Of a DNA stretch of 64,000 bases, positions 37,327 to 48,332 are shown in pieces. The notes under the pieces were generated by a model, which was not told where the DNA came from, did not search any database, and was given only the letters and a program-made list of their open reading frames with translations. This DNA is from Breviolum minutum Mf 1.05b.01. Taxonomy: Eukaryota > Sar > Dinophyceae > Suessiales > Symbiodiniaceae. The translations under genes and the position numbers were made by a program. Within the stretch, counting starts at the first letter, position 1. Every line of letters starts with the position of its first letter. Location: positions 1,600-65,599 of the forward strand of contig DF241793.1 of the NCBI GenBank assembly GCA_000507305.1. Reading direction: 5' to 3'.

Positions 37327-37401
37327 CTCTGGCGCCTCGCGAAAGGCCTCGCGCTTCCAGGCGAAAACATCTCCTGGCCAACTCTGCTCCTGATTCGCCA
37401 T
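37327..37401 (-). CDS. Candidate first exon of an unassigned gene
   Basis: ATG at 37401 sits in a favourable context (ACCATGG) and opens 25 codons (MANQEQSWPGDVFAW, then KREAFREAPE) to a GAG|GTTGAA donor. A following exon is likely near 37075-37163, where an AG|GTGATT acceptor precedes a coding-like block (ATDRLIPWRDASWFEPQWML), but two frames compete there. No family recognised. Confidence 0.4.
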
Positions 37402-38333
37402 GGTTTTTTGGTCCACTGAGACTATCCAACCGAATTCTGGGTTGAGTTCTTAGTTGATTTCTGAGTCACTGTCGATTTTGACATCCTTCAAACATAATGA
37501 ATGAGTATGAATGAGGTATGTTTGTGTATCAGCCGGATTGCACAGATTTTGCCCATCAACTGAACAATTGTATCGTTTCTAGGTTCTGAAATACACCCGT
37601 CTCAACATGCAAAGCTGCAGGCAAGTCTCAAACAGCTTTCGCGCTGACACAACACGGATTCGCGACCTTGTCCCCAGCACCCCCGACTCGAGACGATAAA
37701 GCTGGGTGTTCATTTTTTGCCCCTACACTCCACCATAACACCTCCTTACAGACTTACCCACACAAAATAATGCAATCATTTTTTGTTCATCACCTTTTGG
37801 CTCCATCGAAATTCCTCTCAATAAAAAACACCCATTGCATAAATCACAGAAGCCATTAGCCTTACACACATAAATACCACTCCAAGTCGAGGCACAAAAG
37901 GGGTAGCACCCGCGGCAAGAAGCGGCGCGTGCTCTCGGTCACCCAAAGCCTTGAATCCAAAAACTGTCGCCGTCACGGCTTCGTGAAATAGGCTCAGAAG
38001 CGCCTCTGTTTTGCTTGAGAAAGTAGAATCATCTCTGCATAGTCATATATACACATTATGTATAATATGTATATATATATACATGGTATTGATACATGTT
38101 GTTCTAATACTCCTTTCAATGGTTTGTCATCTCTCAGTTGTAAGATTTGAATCATAAACATCTTCCAATGCTGCGCATAGTCGATGCTGGCTTTGAAGCC
38201 GTCAACACAAACTCTGATCTAGTCAAAACCGAAAGAAAAAGGAATACTTTACAAATGAAATGTCTTAATCAACTCTATTGCCAAAATCACTTTACATTTT
38301 AAATTAAAATATATTAAAATGTATCTTCTCGCT

Positions 38334-38402
<69 letters not shown>
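38334..38402. repeat. (ATC)n microsatellite
   Basis: About 23 ATC units, followed by a shorter interrupted run at 38410-38429. It lies just downstream of an exon donor at 38442. Confidence 0.95.
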
Positions 38403-38403
<1 letters not shown>

Positions 38404-38442
38404 GATAACATCATCGTCATCATCATCATTTGGATAACTTAC

Positions 38443-38914
38443 CGGCCAAAACAACGACCTTCTGAGGTTCTGTCTCATCAGCATTGGTTACAATGCAGGT
38501 CTCGCCCAGTCGCATGGATGTCGTTAGCACCTCCAGTCGCTCCGTCGGGAGGCGGAAGATTTGATGATTTGGGCCACTACAAACCAAAGTACTGACAGAC
38601 TTGCCCCTTGGGGCAAAACAATGACAGAAGTTGAAGGGATCCCAAAGCTTTGGTATTCTTGATAACTGTTGCAATCTCCAAATATCCCGCAAGTCACAGT
38701 TCATCCAAATAAATATGTATAAATACATAATATTCTATTTACATACATTACATACATCCTTAATTCATCTTACATCAACATTCCTTGGTTGGAAATGATC
38801 ACTCGAAAAAAATCTTCCCAGCCATTGCGGCCGCCACCTGCTCCACCAAGGCTTCGAGCTGCACAAATTGATGGGACCTCTTCAGCTGTTATAACTGCAG
38901 ATTCATTCTGTTCG
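38443..38914 (-). CDS. Two exons of an unassigned gene
   Basis: Exon 38774-38914 (acceptor AG at 38916-38915, donor GTAAGA) encodes 46 codons including ESAVITAEEVPSICAARSLG and WEDFFRVIISNQGMLM. Exon 38443 to about 38607 or further upstream encodes STLVCSGPNHQIFRLPTERL then MRLGETCIVTNADETEP and ends at a strong GTAAGT donor. Both look strongly coding, but no domain is recognised. They may belong to the gene that starts at 42284. Confidence 0.45.
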
Positions 38915-39705
38915 CTGTAGATTTTTTGTGAAGAAATATGTTGATTCAGTTGATGCAATTTTCCCCATTTAGTTTGAGGTTTTTTTTCTCACGTTTTCTC
39001 TTGTTGACTTTTTATGAAAGCAAGTGTAATGTTGATAGATCTCACAAGTCCCGTCACAAAATTGGACCTGTTATGAAGTCAGCAAATTTGCAAAAAAAAA
39101 TCTCTGCGCATCTGCATCTCGAAATCTATCTGCGACAAGATGAATTCTCTCGAAATATGGAGAAAGAGGGGGAAAGCTTTGGAAACAGCATCAAACCTTA
39201 GCCAACCTGGCAGCATCTGTCTGAGTGTATGACAGAAAGTTGCCAGAATTCAGGGCTGAACTGCACATCAAGGTATCGTCCTTAATGGGGTGCCATCTTC
39301 GATTCCCAGCTCAAACGGCTAAGGCGAAACAACCAGATATTGAAAACAAGGATCTCTGCCATTTTGACTGAGAATCTTTATGAATGTTCCATTTTTTTAC
39401 AGCCGCGACTCGTTCAATAGAGTTCCTGCCCGGGACCGTGGCCCCCGGCCCAGTCAAAAATCAGCAGTGTGGAGGGTTTAGGTAGGCCTCGCATTCATTG
39501 AAAATTGAAACCCTGCCTTTTGCGAATCAAACACAGGCAAATCGGCAAATCTGCAAATCATTCATTTGTCGTAAAGTCTAAGTCAGTTTGGCGCAACATC
39601 AATGTATTTCAAGTTGGACACCGGCAGCAAACATCCAAGGACCCCAACTCGGAGGTGGAGACACCGGGCTGCCCAGTGAAGGGTATCGAAAGCTTTCGGA
39701 TGTAC

Positions 39706-39761
39706 CTGCTGAATTTCATCTGAATCTTGGGCTGCACCCATTGCTCAACACAATAAACAGC
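39706..39761 (-). CDS. Unassigned exon
   Basis: A 56-nt block between AG|GCT and an AG|GTACAT donor encodes AVYCVEQWVQPKIQMKFS. Phase is 0 in, 2 out. Probably part of the same minus-strand gene as the neighbouring exons; no family recognised. Confidence 0.4.
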
Positions 39762-41026
39762 CTTTTGAATTGAATCGAGTATGGTATCCAATTTGTTTCT
39801 TTTCAACTTTCACCACTTGGGTTCCTACCCAAACATTTCAAAACAAGCTGGCGCACTGGCGGTGGACAAAGTATCTACTGCTCGGTCGCTGAAAGAAGCG
39901 AAGCGTGTCCTTAGCGAAGCTCTATGACCCTTCGGCACTGATATCTGACTCTCTCAACACATGAATCTCCACAATTTACTAGCATACTGAGCATACTGCA
40001 TACAGAAACCATCACAAGTTGTCTTCTCAACATCTTATTGTTGCAAAAATGCATCAAAAAAAACATCTTGCCAGCTAAACAAGAGCCTTGAGCTCCCAAC
40101 TTTGAGTGAAACAGCTCATCAAAAGGGTCACGACCTGCAGAATTTCTCGGTTTTCCACGGGTGTTTTACCACACTTCCAACAAATGACCCTTGAGGTGCC
40201 AGACCATATGCCAATGCGTGGAAGGAAGGCATCAAATTCGAATCCAATTCACGATCTGGGAGTCCTTTCGAAGGGAAAAAGATTGTCCTCTAAAAGTGAA
40301 ATATGAAGAAAAACTCGCTGAAAGATCATGAAGATCTTGGAAAATGCTGCAAAGAAGAGCCTTGGAGAATCTGCCGGCCTNGCATTAGCCGGAGGCTGAT
40401 AAATATGGTTTCCTTTCAACATGGAGAAAAGGGCCACAGTTTCCGAAACCCTCACGGATTAACAAAAAAATGGTGGGACGGGCTGCTACAGCACCAAGTC
40501 TTGGATCGAATCTCTACCTCCGCACGACTCCAGGGTTCCAAATCTCACATCGTGGATGGGTACTTTTGAAATGTATTTGGATGGTGTTATACTAATTTCA
40601 GTGATAACATGGCTCGCAGTAGTTACTAAGAAATGATATAGTATTGTATAAAACTCATATACATTATGTCACTATAGAAATCCTGAAAATGTTGCTGCAG
40701 GGTCCTGGGCGAAATGCCGGTGTCGGTGTTTCCGAGAGCGGCATGTCTCTAGGTCGAAAGGAACCTAGCCGATGCATCAACACTCTGTTCGAGGTTGACC
40801 TCATTGAAAAACAAGAAGGTTCATAACTTCCTGGGACTTCACGGCTCATGAGGGAGCGTTAAGAGATTCTATTTACCCAAAATATACATCTTCATGTAAA
40901 TATGAGTAATGAAATTGCTCATATTTGGGTCATAATGCATGTCTATATATTGTATACTGTATATTTCGAATGACAGATATTGTACGCATATTTCTTAATC
41001 ATCTGGTAAAAGGTGCGATAACTCAC

Positions 41027-42284
41027 CCGACTCATCAACCTCTGTGGCCTCCTCCAGACGGCTGTAAAGTGGGAGCGCGTAGCCATGGATCCTCCCTGTA
41101 GGGGAAGCCTCCGGCTGGAAAACTTACACTACTTACACTACAAAACGACGGCTCCATCATGATCTGGATCAGAATCGCCCCCCCCAGAAACTGCCTGGAG
41201 AGGGAGGGTCCATCGCGTTCCAGTCTGGTGGGGCCTCAATCATGTGCGTTCCAGGCTGAGGGCAGAAGTCGAATCACTCAACAATCGAACAAAGTCAACA
41301 TACCCCAAGCTGCCAGTGGACTATGAAATCTAAGACCCTTGCATATCTTCCGCCCGGATATGGCACTTGGTCCCTGGTACCGGTCACAGGGAATGAGTAA
41401 AGCAATCCTTTCACTCATCTTTGTCAGACGAACTTCAGATATCATGATACAACATATACAATCTATATCAAGATCAATATGTCCATATGTTGTAGATATC
41501 TTTTCTGTTCTGGTGGAATTTTCCTATAGAAATAGAAACAACAAACTCATAACATCCCAGACAGCAACAAGGCAGCCAGGCTGTGCAGGTGCATAACTTG
41601 CATAGCTTCGTGCCTTGGACGGCTCCAACCAAAAACATATCCAGCTGAAAAAGACGGAAGGCAAACCAACTCCGGTTTGAATGTTTCAGGATGTTTTTGC
41701 TGTTTTTTTTGCAAATTGACACAAGGTTCTTCTTGCAAATGATTCGAGTCCCTTTTGCAAAGACTTTCAAGTGGGAAGAATGACAAAAAAGTTTGCTGCT
41801 TCTCCCAACGGTTTGATTAACCACCCTGACAGATGAAGAAATCATGCACCACTTCAACTTCGTGTGTGAAACCCTTTGAGAATACACCAATTGGAAATTG
41901 GAAAATAGTCTCATCATACCAAAATCCAACACATTCTCACTAGCATTCAGATTTATCCCACCAAGAGCATTAGGCACCCTCATCCTCAGCTTCACACACC
42001 AGACATGCCATTCATAGCTGGTGTCCGCCGCTGATCCATTTGCCAGTAAGGTTCCTCGGCAGACCATGTTCGATCAATACTGAAGGACTCAGAAAATGTT
42101 ACAATGATACTATGATTGAACTCAACAGTATGCTTTTGTCGGATCTAAGCAACTGACTGGGAAATCTAAACCCATGTCCAAGCTTGTAAATCATAAGAAT
42201 GAACGCCGACTTACGGACTGAAAGAAACGAGGTGCCGATTTGTGTGCACCAAACATCATCGATTTGCAAATCAACATTCATCAT
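41027..42284 (-). CDS. 5' part of an unassigned gene
   Basis: ATG ATG at 42284 starts exon 42219-42284 (MMNVDLQIDDVWCTQIGTSF). Exons 42000-42087 (SFSIDRTWSAEEPYWQMDQR), 41598-41644 (GYVFGWSRPRHEAMQ) and 41027-41095 (RIHGYALPLYSRLEEATEVD, ending at a GTGAGT donor) follow. The first three join in phase with GT donors. The step from 41598 to 41095 needs an unresolved exon; a candidate near 41500-41545 reads KIPPEQKRYLQHMD. The gene probably continues to the exons at 39.7 and 38.4-38.9 kb. No domain recognised. Confidence 0.5.
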
Positions 42285-42964
42285 TCTTCCTTTACTTCTT
42301 GCTTCCCATGTTCATCATGTTCATCCTACTCAGGCGCCAAGCTACTAGTATTTCTCCATGCTGAGCAGAGGTGGTCCCTCCCATGAAAACAGGACGCGCG
42401 CCGTCCTTAGCACCTCTTGAAACCCTGAAAAACGCCAGCAGAGATGCAGTTCAATCCACTTCGGTAGAGCCACCAAAAACACACAATCAATGGAAGGCAT
42501 GGCCAATGTATCCAATGTATTTGATGACCTTTCGACCCATGCAGAAGCTCAAAAAACAATTGCGAATTAAAATGCTCAAACGCAACATGCAGGCAGCATT
42601 GGCTGAATTGCGAAACTAAAACTTCGTTCCAAGGGTTTTCATTGTGGAAACCATCCAAAAAAATAAAAGCAGGAATCTGTTGAATCTGTTGCACTACGTT
42701 TTGGAAGACTGGGATGGAATGATTCGAATCAAATCCTTGGAAAATCTCAGGTAGACTTGCTGCGAGTCATCCCAGATCGACGTCTGGGCACACGATGCTG
42801 CACCTGGTGATGCATCCCTACCCAAAAAGTGTACGATCATGTAAGTATATATATATAAACGTTAAACTGTTCATTGTGAAAGTATGGCAAAGTTGATACT
42901 TAGGTTTGGCAATGCAATAATTTTCAAAAGAATTTTGAATTCTACTCTCCAGTGAGATCCTGAC

Positions 42965-43085
42965 TGACCGTGATGATCGACTGCGCTGTCGGGGACGCTC
43001 CCAGCTGGTTTCTCCGGTGACCACATTGTGGTAATACCTAAGCCGCATTTGCTTCTGGCGTGATTTGTGTTCAAGAGGGACATAT
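42965..43085 (-). CDS. WW-domain exon
   Basis: A 121-nt block between AG (43087-43086) and a GT donor (42964-42963) encodes 40 codons with RYYHNVVTGETSWERP, the second half of a WW domain (YY pair, TGETSW, Pro), then an Arg/Ser-rich tail (RQRSRSSRS). WW domains bind Pro-rich ligands, often in splicing or transcription proteins, and the RS tail fits that. The first Trp should lie in an upstream exon that I could not place. The block is immediately 3' of the ankyrin gene and could be a separate gene. Confidence 0.55.
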
Positions 43086-43319
43086 CTGATATCACGGTCT
43101 GATATATCTGATATCATGCAAAATCACAGATTATCACAGCAATCACTTTGTCTGCTTTTTTCCGTCAACAAGACAGCTCCATTTTTTGTCGTGGCTTCAA
43201 CATTGAGGACAGCCGACAGCCGGGAGGTATGGAGAGATTGTGAGAAGTGAAAACCTTTTGGAAAAACTTTTAAAAAAAAGCTTGGCATCACTGCGCCCAC
43301 TGAGTTTGGCAGCGTGATA

Positions 43320-45212
43320 TCAGTGTTTACCACTGTTCACGGCCGACGCCAAGGGTCTTTGGTGATCCTCTACGGGAACGGTTCCTTCGGACTCTGTCCC
43401 CGTCTCCCCTGTCTCCCGTGTCTCCCAGCTCAAAATGAGGTCACTGAGACTAGTTGACACACTTCTGTCACGAACAAGGTCCGCAGCTGTTTTGCCCCGG
43501 GCATTCTTGAGATCCAAGCGTGCTCCTGCATGCAATAGGACAGATGCAGCTTCCAAGTTCCCAACCAGAAGGCTCATCATCAAGGGAGTTGAACCTCCTC
43601 TGTGGTAGAACAAACGTGTGAGTGCTGAAGGACTCAAGCGATGACGTGCGCTCATGATATTCTGGACCAGCCACCATCCTGTATCCTTCAAGGTCACCCG
43701 ACACTGCCGATTCACATCAGCTGAAGCGTCCAACAAATAGGAGATGGTGCTAGCATTTGCAGAGCCTTCCAAAGCAACATGTAAGCAAAATTGTAAGCTG
43801 AAATCTGAAGACAAAGATTGATCTTGATTGAAATGCACAGGGAAGAAGGAAGAGATCACTTTCATGACTCCGATACTGTTCCAAGCGGCAGCTGTAGCGA
43901 ATGGATGCAGACCTGGAAAGCAAGTTATGTTCGGATCAATCCTGGCCTCGCAAAGGATGCGAGCTCCCTCCACGTTGTTGGTCAGGCTAACTGCATGCAA
44001 AGCGGTGCCCCCAAATCCATCTTTCGCATTGATGTTGGCACGAGCTGACAAAAGAAGTTCCACGACTTCATTGCTGTGCACTGCACTTGCGAGAGATAGC
44101 ACTGAAATATTGGGGGCGAGAAGAAAGGCATCCGACTTCGCCTTGGACTTCTCTTTGGTTGCTTTATCTTGGACATTTGCCCTGCTGTTCAACAGGGCCT
44201 TGACCAAGACTGCATCCCCCTTCACGGCAGCATAGCATAACGGTGACCACCCAGCTGAATCACGCTGCGAGATGCTTTTGAAGCGTGTAAGTTGCAAGAA
44301 CTTGGCTGTGAGGTCAGATGAATCAAATGAATTGAGACCTCTGGGCTCTTCCAAAGGAATCAACCCTTCAATGGGTTCTACATCAAGACCATCCAGGTAG
44401 AGGTGCGAGATGCTAAGCCAGAAGCGGTACTTCTCAAAATTCTTTGAGTCTAGGTAATTCAGCAGCTTCTTCTCGAGCATTCGAACCAGTACTTCACTGA
44501 TCTTTGTCTTGTCCTCGTCAAAGGTAAACTGTCCTCTACCAGGAGGTTTGTGCTGGTTCAGGAACTCTTTCCCACAAAGCGTTGGGTGATCCGCATCATC
44601 CACACGAATCACCAAGCCATCATCACGGGCCAAAGCCCTGGCCATTCGTTCCAGGCGACACCAACCGCGATCACTCCAACTGTTGTAGCCCAAGACTGTT
44701 CCCTCAAGGTCTGCATGAGGAATGGAAGGACAAAGGATGACAAAAAGGTCGGCTTCTGCACAATATGAGGGTATAGATCCAATGGCTAATGCTCTCTTTT
44801 CTGTGGCACTGATGCCAGTACCTTGAGGGACACTGAAGTAGTCATACCAAATGTAGAGACTTTGTTGGTAGAAAGCAGTTGTGGGGCACTTGACACGACC
44901 CCCGTATAGCTCCACCACTGGTGGGAGGTGTATTTTACTCTGGCCCGACACGAGATTTTCCAGGCATTTCTTCAAGACTCCAAGTTGCTTAGCAGCTGGA
45001 TCTGGATGTGAAAAGCTAGCCCATTGGTGGGACACAAAGATTGCTTTGCCCATCCCCGCGATGAAGTTGTAGAGTTCACCTCTGTCGAAGAGTTCTTCAT
45101 GACTTCTAATTTCTGTCATGCTTAAGAGCGTCTGCAACAGCACGGTAAACATTGGAAATCTTCGCAGAGATCCACTGTGCTCACTAACCATCCACTGGCC
45201 TCCACCATGCAT
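43320..45212 (-). CDS. HET/TIR-like plus ankyrin-repeat protein, single exon
   Basis: A 630-codon uninterrupted minus-strand frame. Residues about 57-190 carry KAIFVSHQWASFSHPDPAAK (57-76), IWYDYFSVPQ (121-130), SIPSYCAEADLFVILCPSIP (146-165) and DRGWCRLERM (181-190). This order (SHxW, WxDxxSxPQ, SIP...AD, RGWCRLE) is common in dinoflagellate ankyrin proteins and resembles the WIDALCINQ logic of HET and TIR-like domains, which I infer as the fold. Ankyrin repeats occupy about 319-600 (for example GWSPLCYAAVKGDAVLVKAL and GGTALHAVSLTNNVEGARIL). There is no signal peptide. It is unusual here in having no introns, which suggests retroposition from a spliced mRNA. The start could also be Met8 or Met21. 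Confidence 0.8.
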   Translation of the reverse strand: MHGGGQWMVSEHSGSLRRFPMFTVLLQTLLSMTEIRSHEELFDRGELYNFIAGMGKAIFVSHQWASFSHPDPAAKQLGVLKKCLENLVSGQSKIHLPPVVELYGGRVKCPTTAFYQQSLYIWYDYFSVPQGTGISATEKRALAIGSIPSYCAEADLFVILCPSIPHADLEGTVLGYNSWSDRGWCRLERMARALARDDGLVIRVDDADHPTLCGKEFLNQHKPPGRGQFTFDEDKTKISEVLVRMLEKKLLNYLDSKNFEKYRFWLSISHLYLDGLDVEPIEGLIPLEEPRGLNSFDSSDLTAKFLQLTRFKSISQRDSAGWSPLCYAAVKGDAVLVKALLNSRANVQDKATKEKSKAKSDAFLLAPNISVLSLASAVHSNEVVELLLSARANINAKDGFGGTALHAVSLTNNVEGARILCEARIDPNITCFPGLHPFATAAAWNSIGVMKVISSFFPVHFNQDQSLSSDFSLQFCLHVALEGSANASTISYLLDASADVNRQCRVTLKDTGWWLVQNIMSARHRLSPSALTRLFYHRGGSTPLMMSLLVGNLEAASVLLHAGARLDLKNARGKTAADLVRDRSVSTSLSDLILSWETRETGETGTESEGTVPVEDHQRPLASAVNSGKH

Positions 45213-45899
45213 GGTTCAAAAATGGATCACTCTATTGACTTTCTAGTGACCTAGTGCAGAGAATTTGAGCATCAAATCTTCGGATAGAACCTGGAAATGT
45301 TGCCTTGAATGAGCACCCAACCAAGTGATTAGAGCTGACAACGCGGTTTTCTGATGTCGTACTGTCACAATTTCCTGAAGAGTTTTGTGTCCTGCATCCA
45401 TGAATCAACACAATCAGAACCCATCAGATCTCAGTATCAGCCGGTTAAGGACACCGCCATCTTCCACTGGGTGCATGAGCCACCAATTGCCATGGTCGTG
45501 CAGGTACTGGTGGTCGGTCACGCATCAAAACCGTGGGCCTAAGAACGTCTTACAAGAGCGGCTGGTTGCCAAAATTCATGCACGCAGATCGGCAGCGAAT
45601 ATTTGCAGACGCATCCCAACCCATACCCTGGACCAGGCCGCCAGACAACTCCCAAGTTGTGACGTTCGTGACCTGGAAGCTGCGCTAGCTCAGTTGGTGT
45701 TGCAGTATTGTAGTTTAAGCTGTTCCCTACCCTTGCCGTCTTGGTGAGATTGACAAAAGGTGTGCTATGTTTTGTGCACCAATCATTTTTTGATCTCGCC
45801 TTTAATGGCAGAGATCCTCAACAAAGTGTCTGAAACTGCATGAAAAACCTAAATCCTCATCTCAACTGGTGCATGAATTCTGCACAGTACTTCCCAACA

Positions 45900-46973
45900 T
45901 CTTGCAACAATACTGGGGTTTGTTGTGGCTGGAGGAGAGTGCTTTGGAATTGCTTGATATGACGCTGACACAGACACTTCCATGTTTGTGACGTTTGTTA
46001 CGTGCCTCGTTGTGATAGTACCAATTGCCTCACACGGCCATCAGGGAAACAAATGCACAAAATTACTCGAAACAAAATAATTTTGAGACCTAAAGGTACA
46101 GATCCTTCAGTCCCAAATATCAAAGCTCTGCCAAGCAAAAACAGCTGAAATTCCACACCTGAATCAATGTCCAGGTAGCTGCGCCAAGGAGCAGGTGGTG
46201 TGGGAGGCCTGTCATTCAGCACGATCCCAGTGCAACTTGTTTCCAGATGTTTCCAGGTTGTTTCAGGGGAAACAAAGCGAAGAGCACCTGGCAGCTTTAG
46301 CACTGGCCGCCATCGTCTGCTTCTTGGCTTTCTTCAAGCTGACCCGCCTTTTCCGAAGTTTTTTAAAGGGGCCGTTCTGCCACATTCAAACAGCTGGAAG
46401 TGGGGATCCGGTCGCCTGGTAACTTGTTCCTGCTGACGACGGAGCATCTCCACCCTCAAGTCCTCCTCACCTGAGATATAGATTGACCATCATTGAGATA
46501 CAACATTTTTTTTGGTAACATCATTACCTCATCTAAGTACTTGTAGATACTACATTTAGACCTTTTTGTTGATGTATCTGCCAAACTTTGGAGAATTGGC
46601 ACCGACTCTTAGGCAAAAAAAAATGGGGATCAACCCGCATCAACCCCCATCAGATTGGGAGGTCAGTTCTGGGTTGCCACAACTTGGCGCTTGACGCCCA
46701 AGCTCCTCTTGAAGCTTTCGCAAGTCCTATCGCTGAGACTTTTGCAAAGGCAAAATCATAGCGATAGCCGATTGCCATTCTCACCAAATTTGAAAAATAT
46801 GCAGCCATTGGATGGTAGGCAAAGTCACGCTCAAGAGAGACTCAAAAGTCTTTCGGATGCTAGGAAAGGTATCCTTCAAAAGAAGTGTGTTGATATTGGC
46901 CCATAGAGAGCTGACGAATGTCCTCGACCTCTTGACGTCGTAATTCAGCAATCTCGTCATCAATCTGTTCTGC
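45900..46973 (-). CDS. Coiled-coil, basic protein, partial
   Basis: Several minus-strand exons look coding: about 46901-46973 (AEQIDDEIAELRRQEVEDIR, after an AG|GC acceptor), 46424-46470 (EEDLRVEMLRRQQEQ, AG to GT, phase 1 to 0), about 46285-46370 (KKLRKRRVSLKKAKKQTMAA) and about 46160-46215 (NDRPPTPPAPWRSYLDID). The first two are charged heptad-like helices (coiled coil); the third is a basic cluster like a nuclear localisation signal. Order and strand fit one gene. No family recognised. Confidence 0.45.
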
Positions 46974-47374
46974 CTGCATACTAGAAAGGATTTAAAAATA
47001 GAGTTCTGCCCCCTTTTCATCCCCTGTATGGAAATCAATATCATTTCCTTACAGGTTTTGTCAATCACATACAGTATATTTTGTACTCTCCACTACTACG
47101 CTGCGTACTCTTTCTCAAAGCCGTTGCTGGTCGTGTTGGAAAATTCCAGCCTGAGACTTGTCTCCCGAAAAGAGCTTCTGAAGGAGGGACAAAGCCTCGA
47201 TTTCGGAGCGTGTTGGAAGGCTAACCGAAATCCTCGTCATCAGACGCCCCCAAAATGCTGGTCAGTTTCGTATTGGAAAGGTGACACTGTGTCTTTTAAA
47301 ACTTATCAAACTTCCATGCTTTTCCCCTCATTTGCCTAGAGAAAAGAAAAGACATACACCTGCAGATTAGCCTG

Positions 47375-48034
47375 TTGACAATACTTTGCACAGTGTTATT
47401 GGCCACCGTTTCACCTCTCTCCCAATTGCTGAATCATCGAAGCTCAAGCGGCCTTCACAGAAACGCGGTAAAGCCTGGGCTTTCTCAGCTCACAGGCGAC
47501 CTTCACAAGTTCAGTGGGCAAATCTTAGTCAATGAAGAAAACGACCGCCTTGATTTCCTTTGCTCAGCGATTTTTCGAATTTCGTGTCTACAAAGAGACA
47601 CTAACCTCTTTGCTTTAAATTTTGTAGAAGAACATCTCCGATTTCTCAGTGTCCCAGCAACAAAGGAGGCGATGGCACTCTGCATTCTCCGACAGGGGTA
47701 CCTAAAAACTTCNGCAAGGTTTTATACATCCCAGGTGGTGCAGGACTTCGTCCACCAACAGTATGAATCAAATCAGATGGAGTTGAGAGTTGAGACCTAC
47801 CAAAAATGGATTCATCAAGCCATGCCAAGGTCGGTGATCTGTGAAGGGCTTCCCCACGACGATCTAGGTGGTGTGGTGCTACTGGACAAAGGTCCAGATC
47901 TAGCGGTGGAGAACAAGGTGACACTGTGGTTAATAAGTGGATGCGTCAATTTCAATGGTGGTTTCTTCCTTCAAGACTTCAAGACTAAGAGCAGGTTGTG
48001 TCATGAAGCAGAGCCGTTCAAAGTAGAATCATAG
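47375..48034 (+). CDS. Possible plus-strand protein of unknown function
   Basis: A 219-codon open frame, the longest on the plus strand outside repeats, with a hydrophobic N-terminus (TILCTVLLATVSPL) and a well-formed region (YESNQMELRVETYQKWIHQA, then GLPHDDLGGVVLLDKGPDLA) whose codons favour purine-first triplets. One base is N (47713). A shorter exon 47734-47931 bounded by CAG|GTG and G|GTTAAT is also possible. The opposite strand is open over part of it, so orientation is uncertain. Confidence 0.35.
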   Translation: MTILCTVLLATVSPLSQLLNHRSSSGLHRNAVKPGLSQLTGDLHKFSGQILVNEENDRLDFLCSAIFRISCLQRDTNLFALNFVEEHLRFLSVPATKEAMALCILRQGYLKTXARFYTSQVVQDFVHQQYESNQMELRVETYQKWIHQAMPRSVICEGLPHDDLGGVVLLDKGPDLAVENKVTLWLISGCVNFNGGFFLQDFKTKSRLCHEAEPFKVES

Positions 48035-48332
48035 CTGTTTTCTTGACAAAACACCTTGGAACACTGGCAGCTAAATGGTAAAGAATTTAGGCAGGCCTCA
48101 AGCTGTTGATGCGCAATGGAACTTGGAAAGCCTAGCAGAAAGCATGACGTCCCCGGTTGCTTTCTTGAGAAAATGCTCATTGAAATCAACCTCGTGTCTT
48201 TTTGTGAGTAGACTGGCGAGAAAATACAACAAATAGTAGCAAAGCAAAACAAATAATCTAAATAATGACATACTGCAAATAACAAGAGACAATATATAAG
48301 ATGACAGTAATAATAACAAGATTCTTGCTTAC

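Noticed and set aside
38334..38429. CRISPR-like array
   Set aside because: It is a plain ATC microsatellite with no repeat-spacer structure; nothing in the window resembles a CRISPR array.
45213..45245. CCATTTTTGAACC upstream of the intronless ankyrin gene as a relict dinoflagellate spliced leader
   Set aside because: Only the CCATTTT core matches; the rest differs, so a retrogene scar is not supported by this.
45685..45740. tRNA-like A-box word TAGCTCAGTTGG
   Set aside because: No B box (GGTTCGAxTCC) at the right distance and no cloverleaf; probably chance or a decayed tRNA-derived element.
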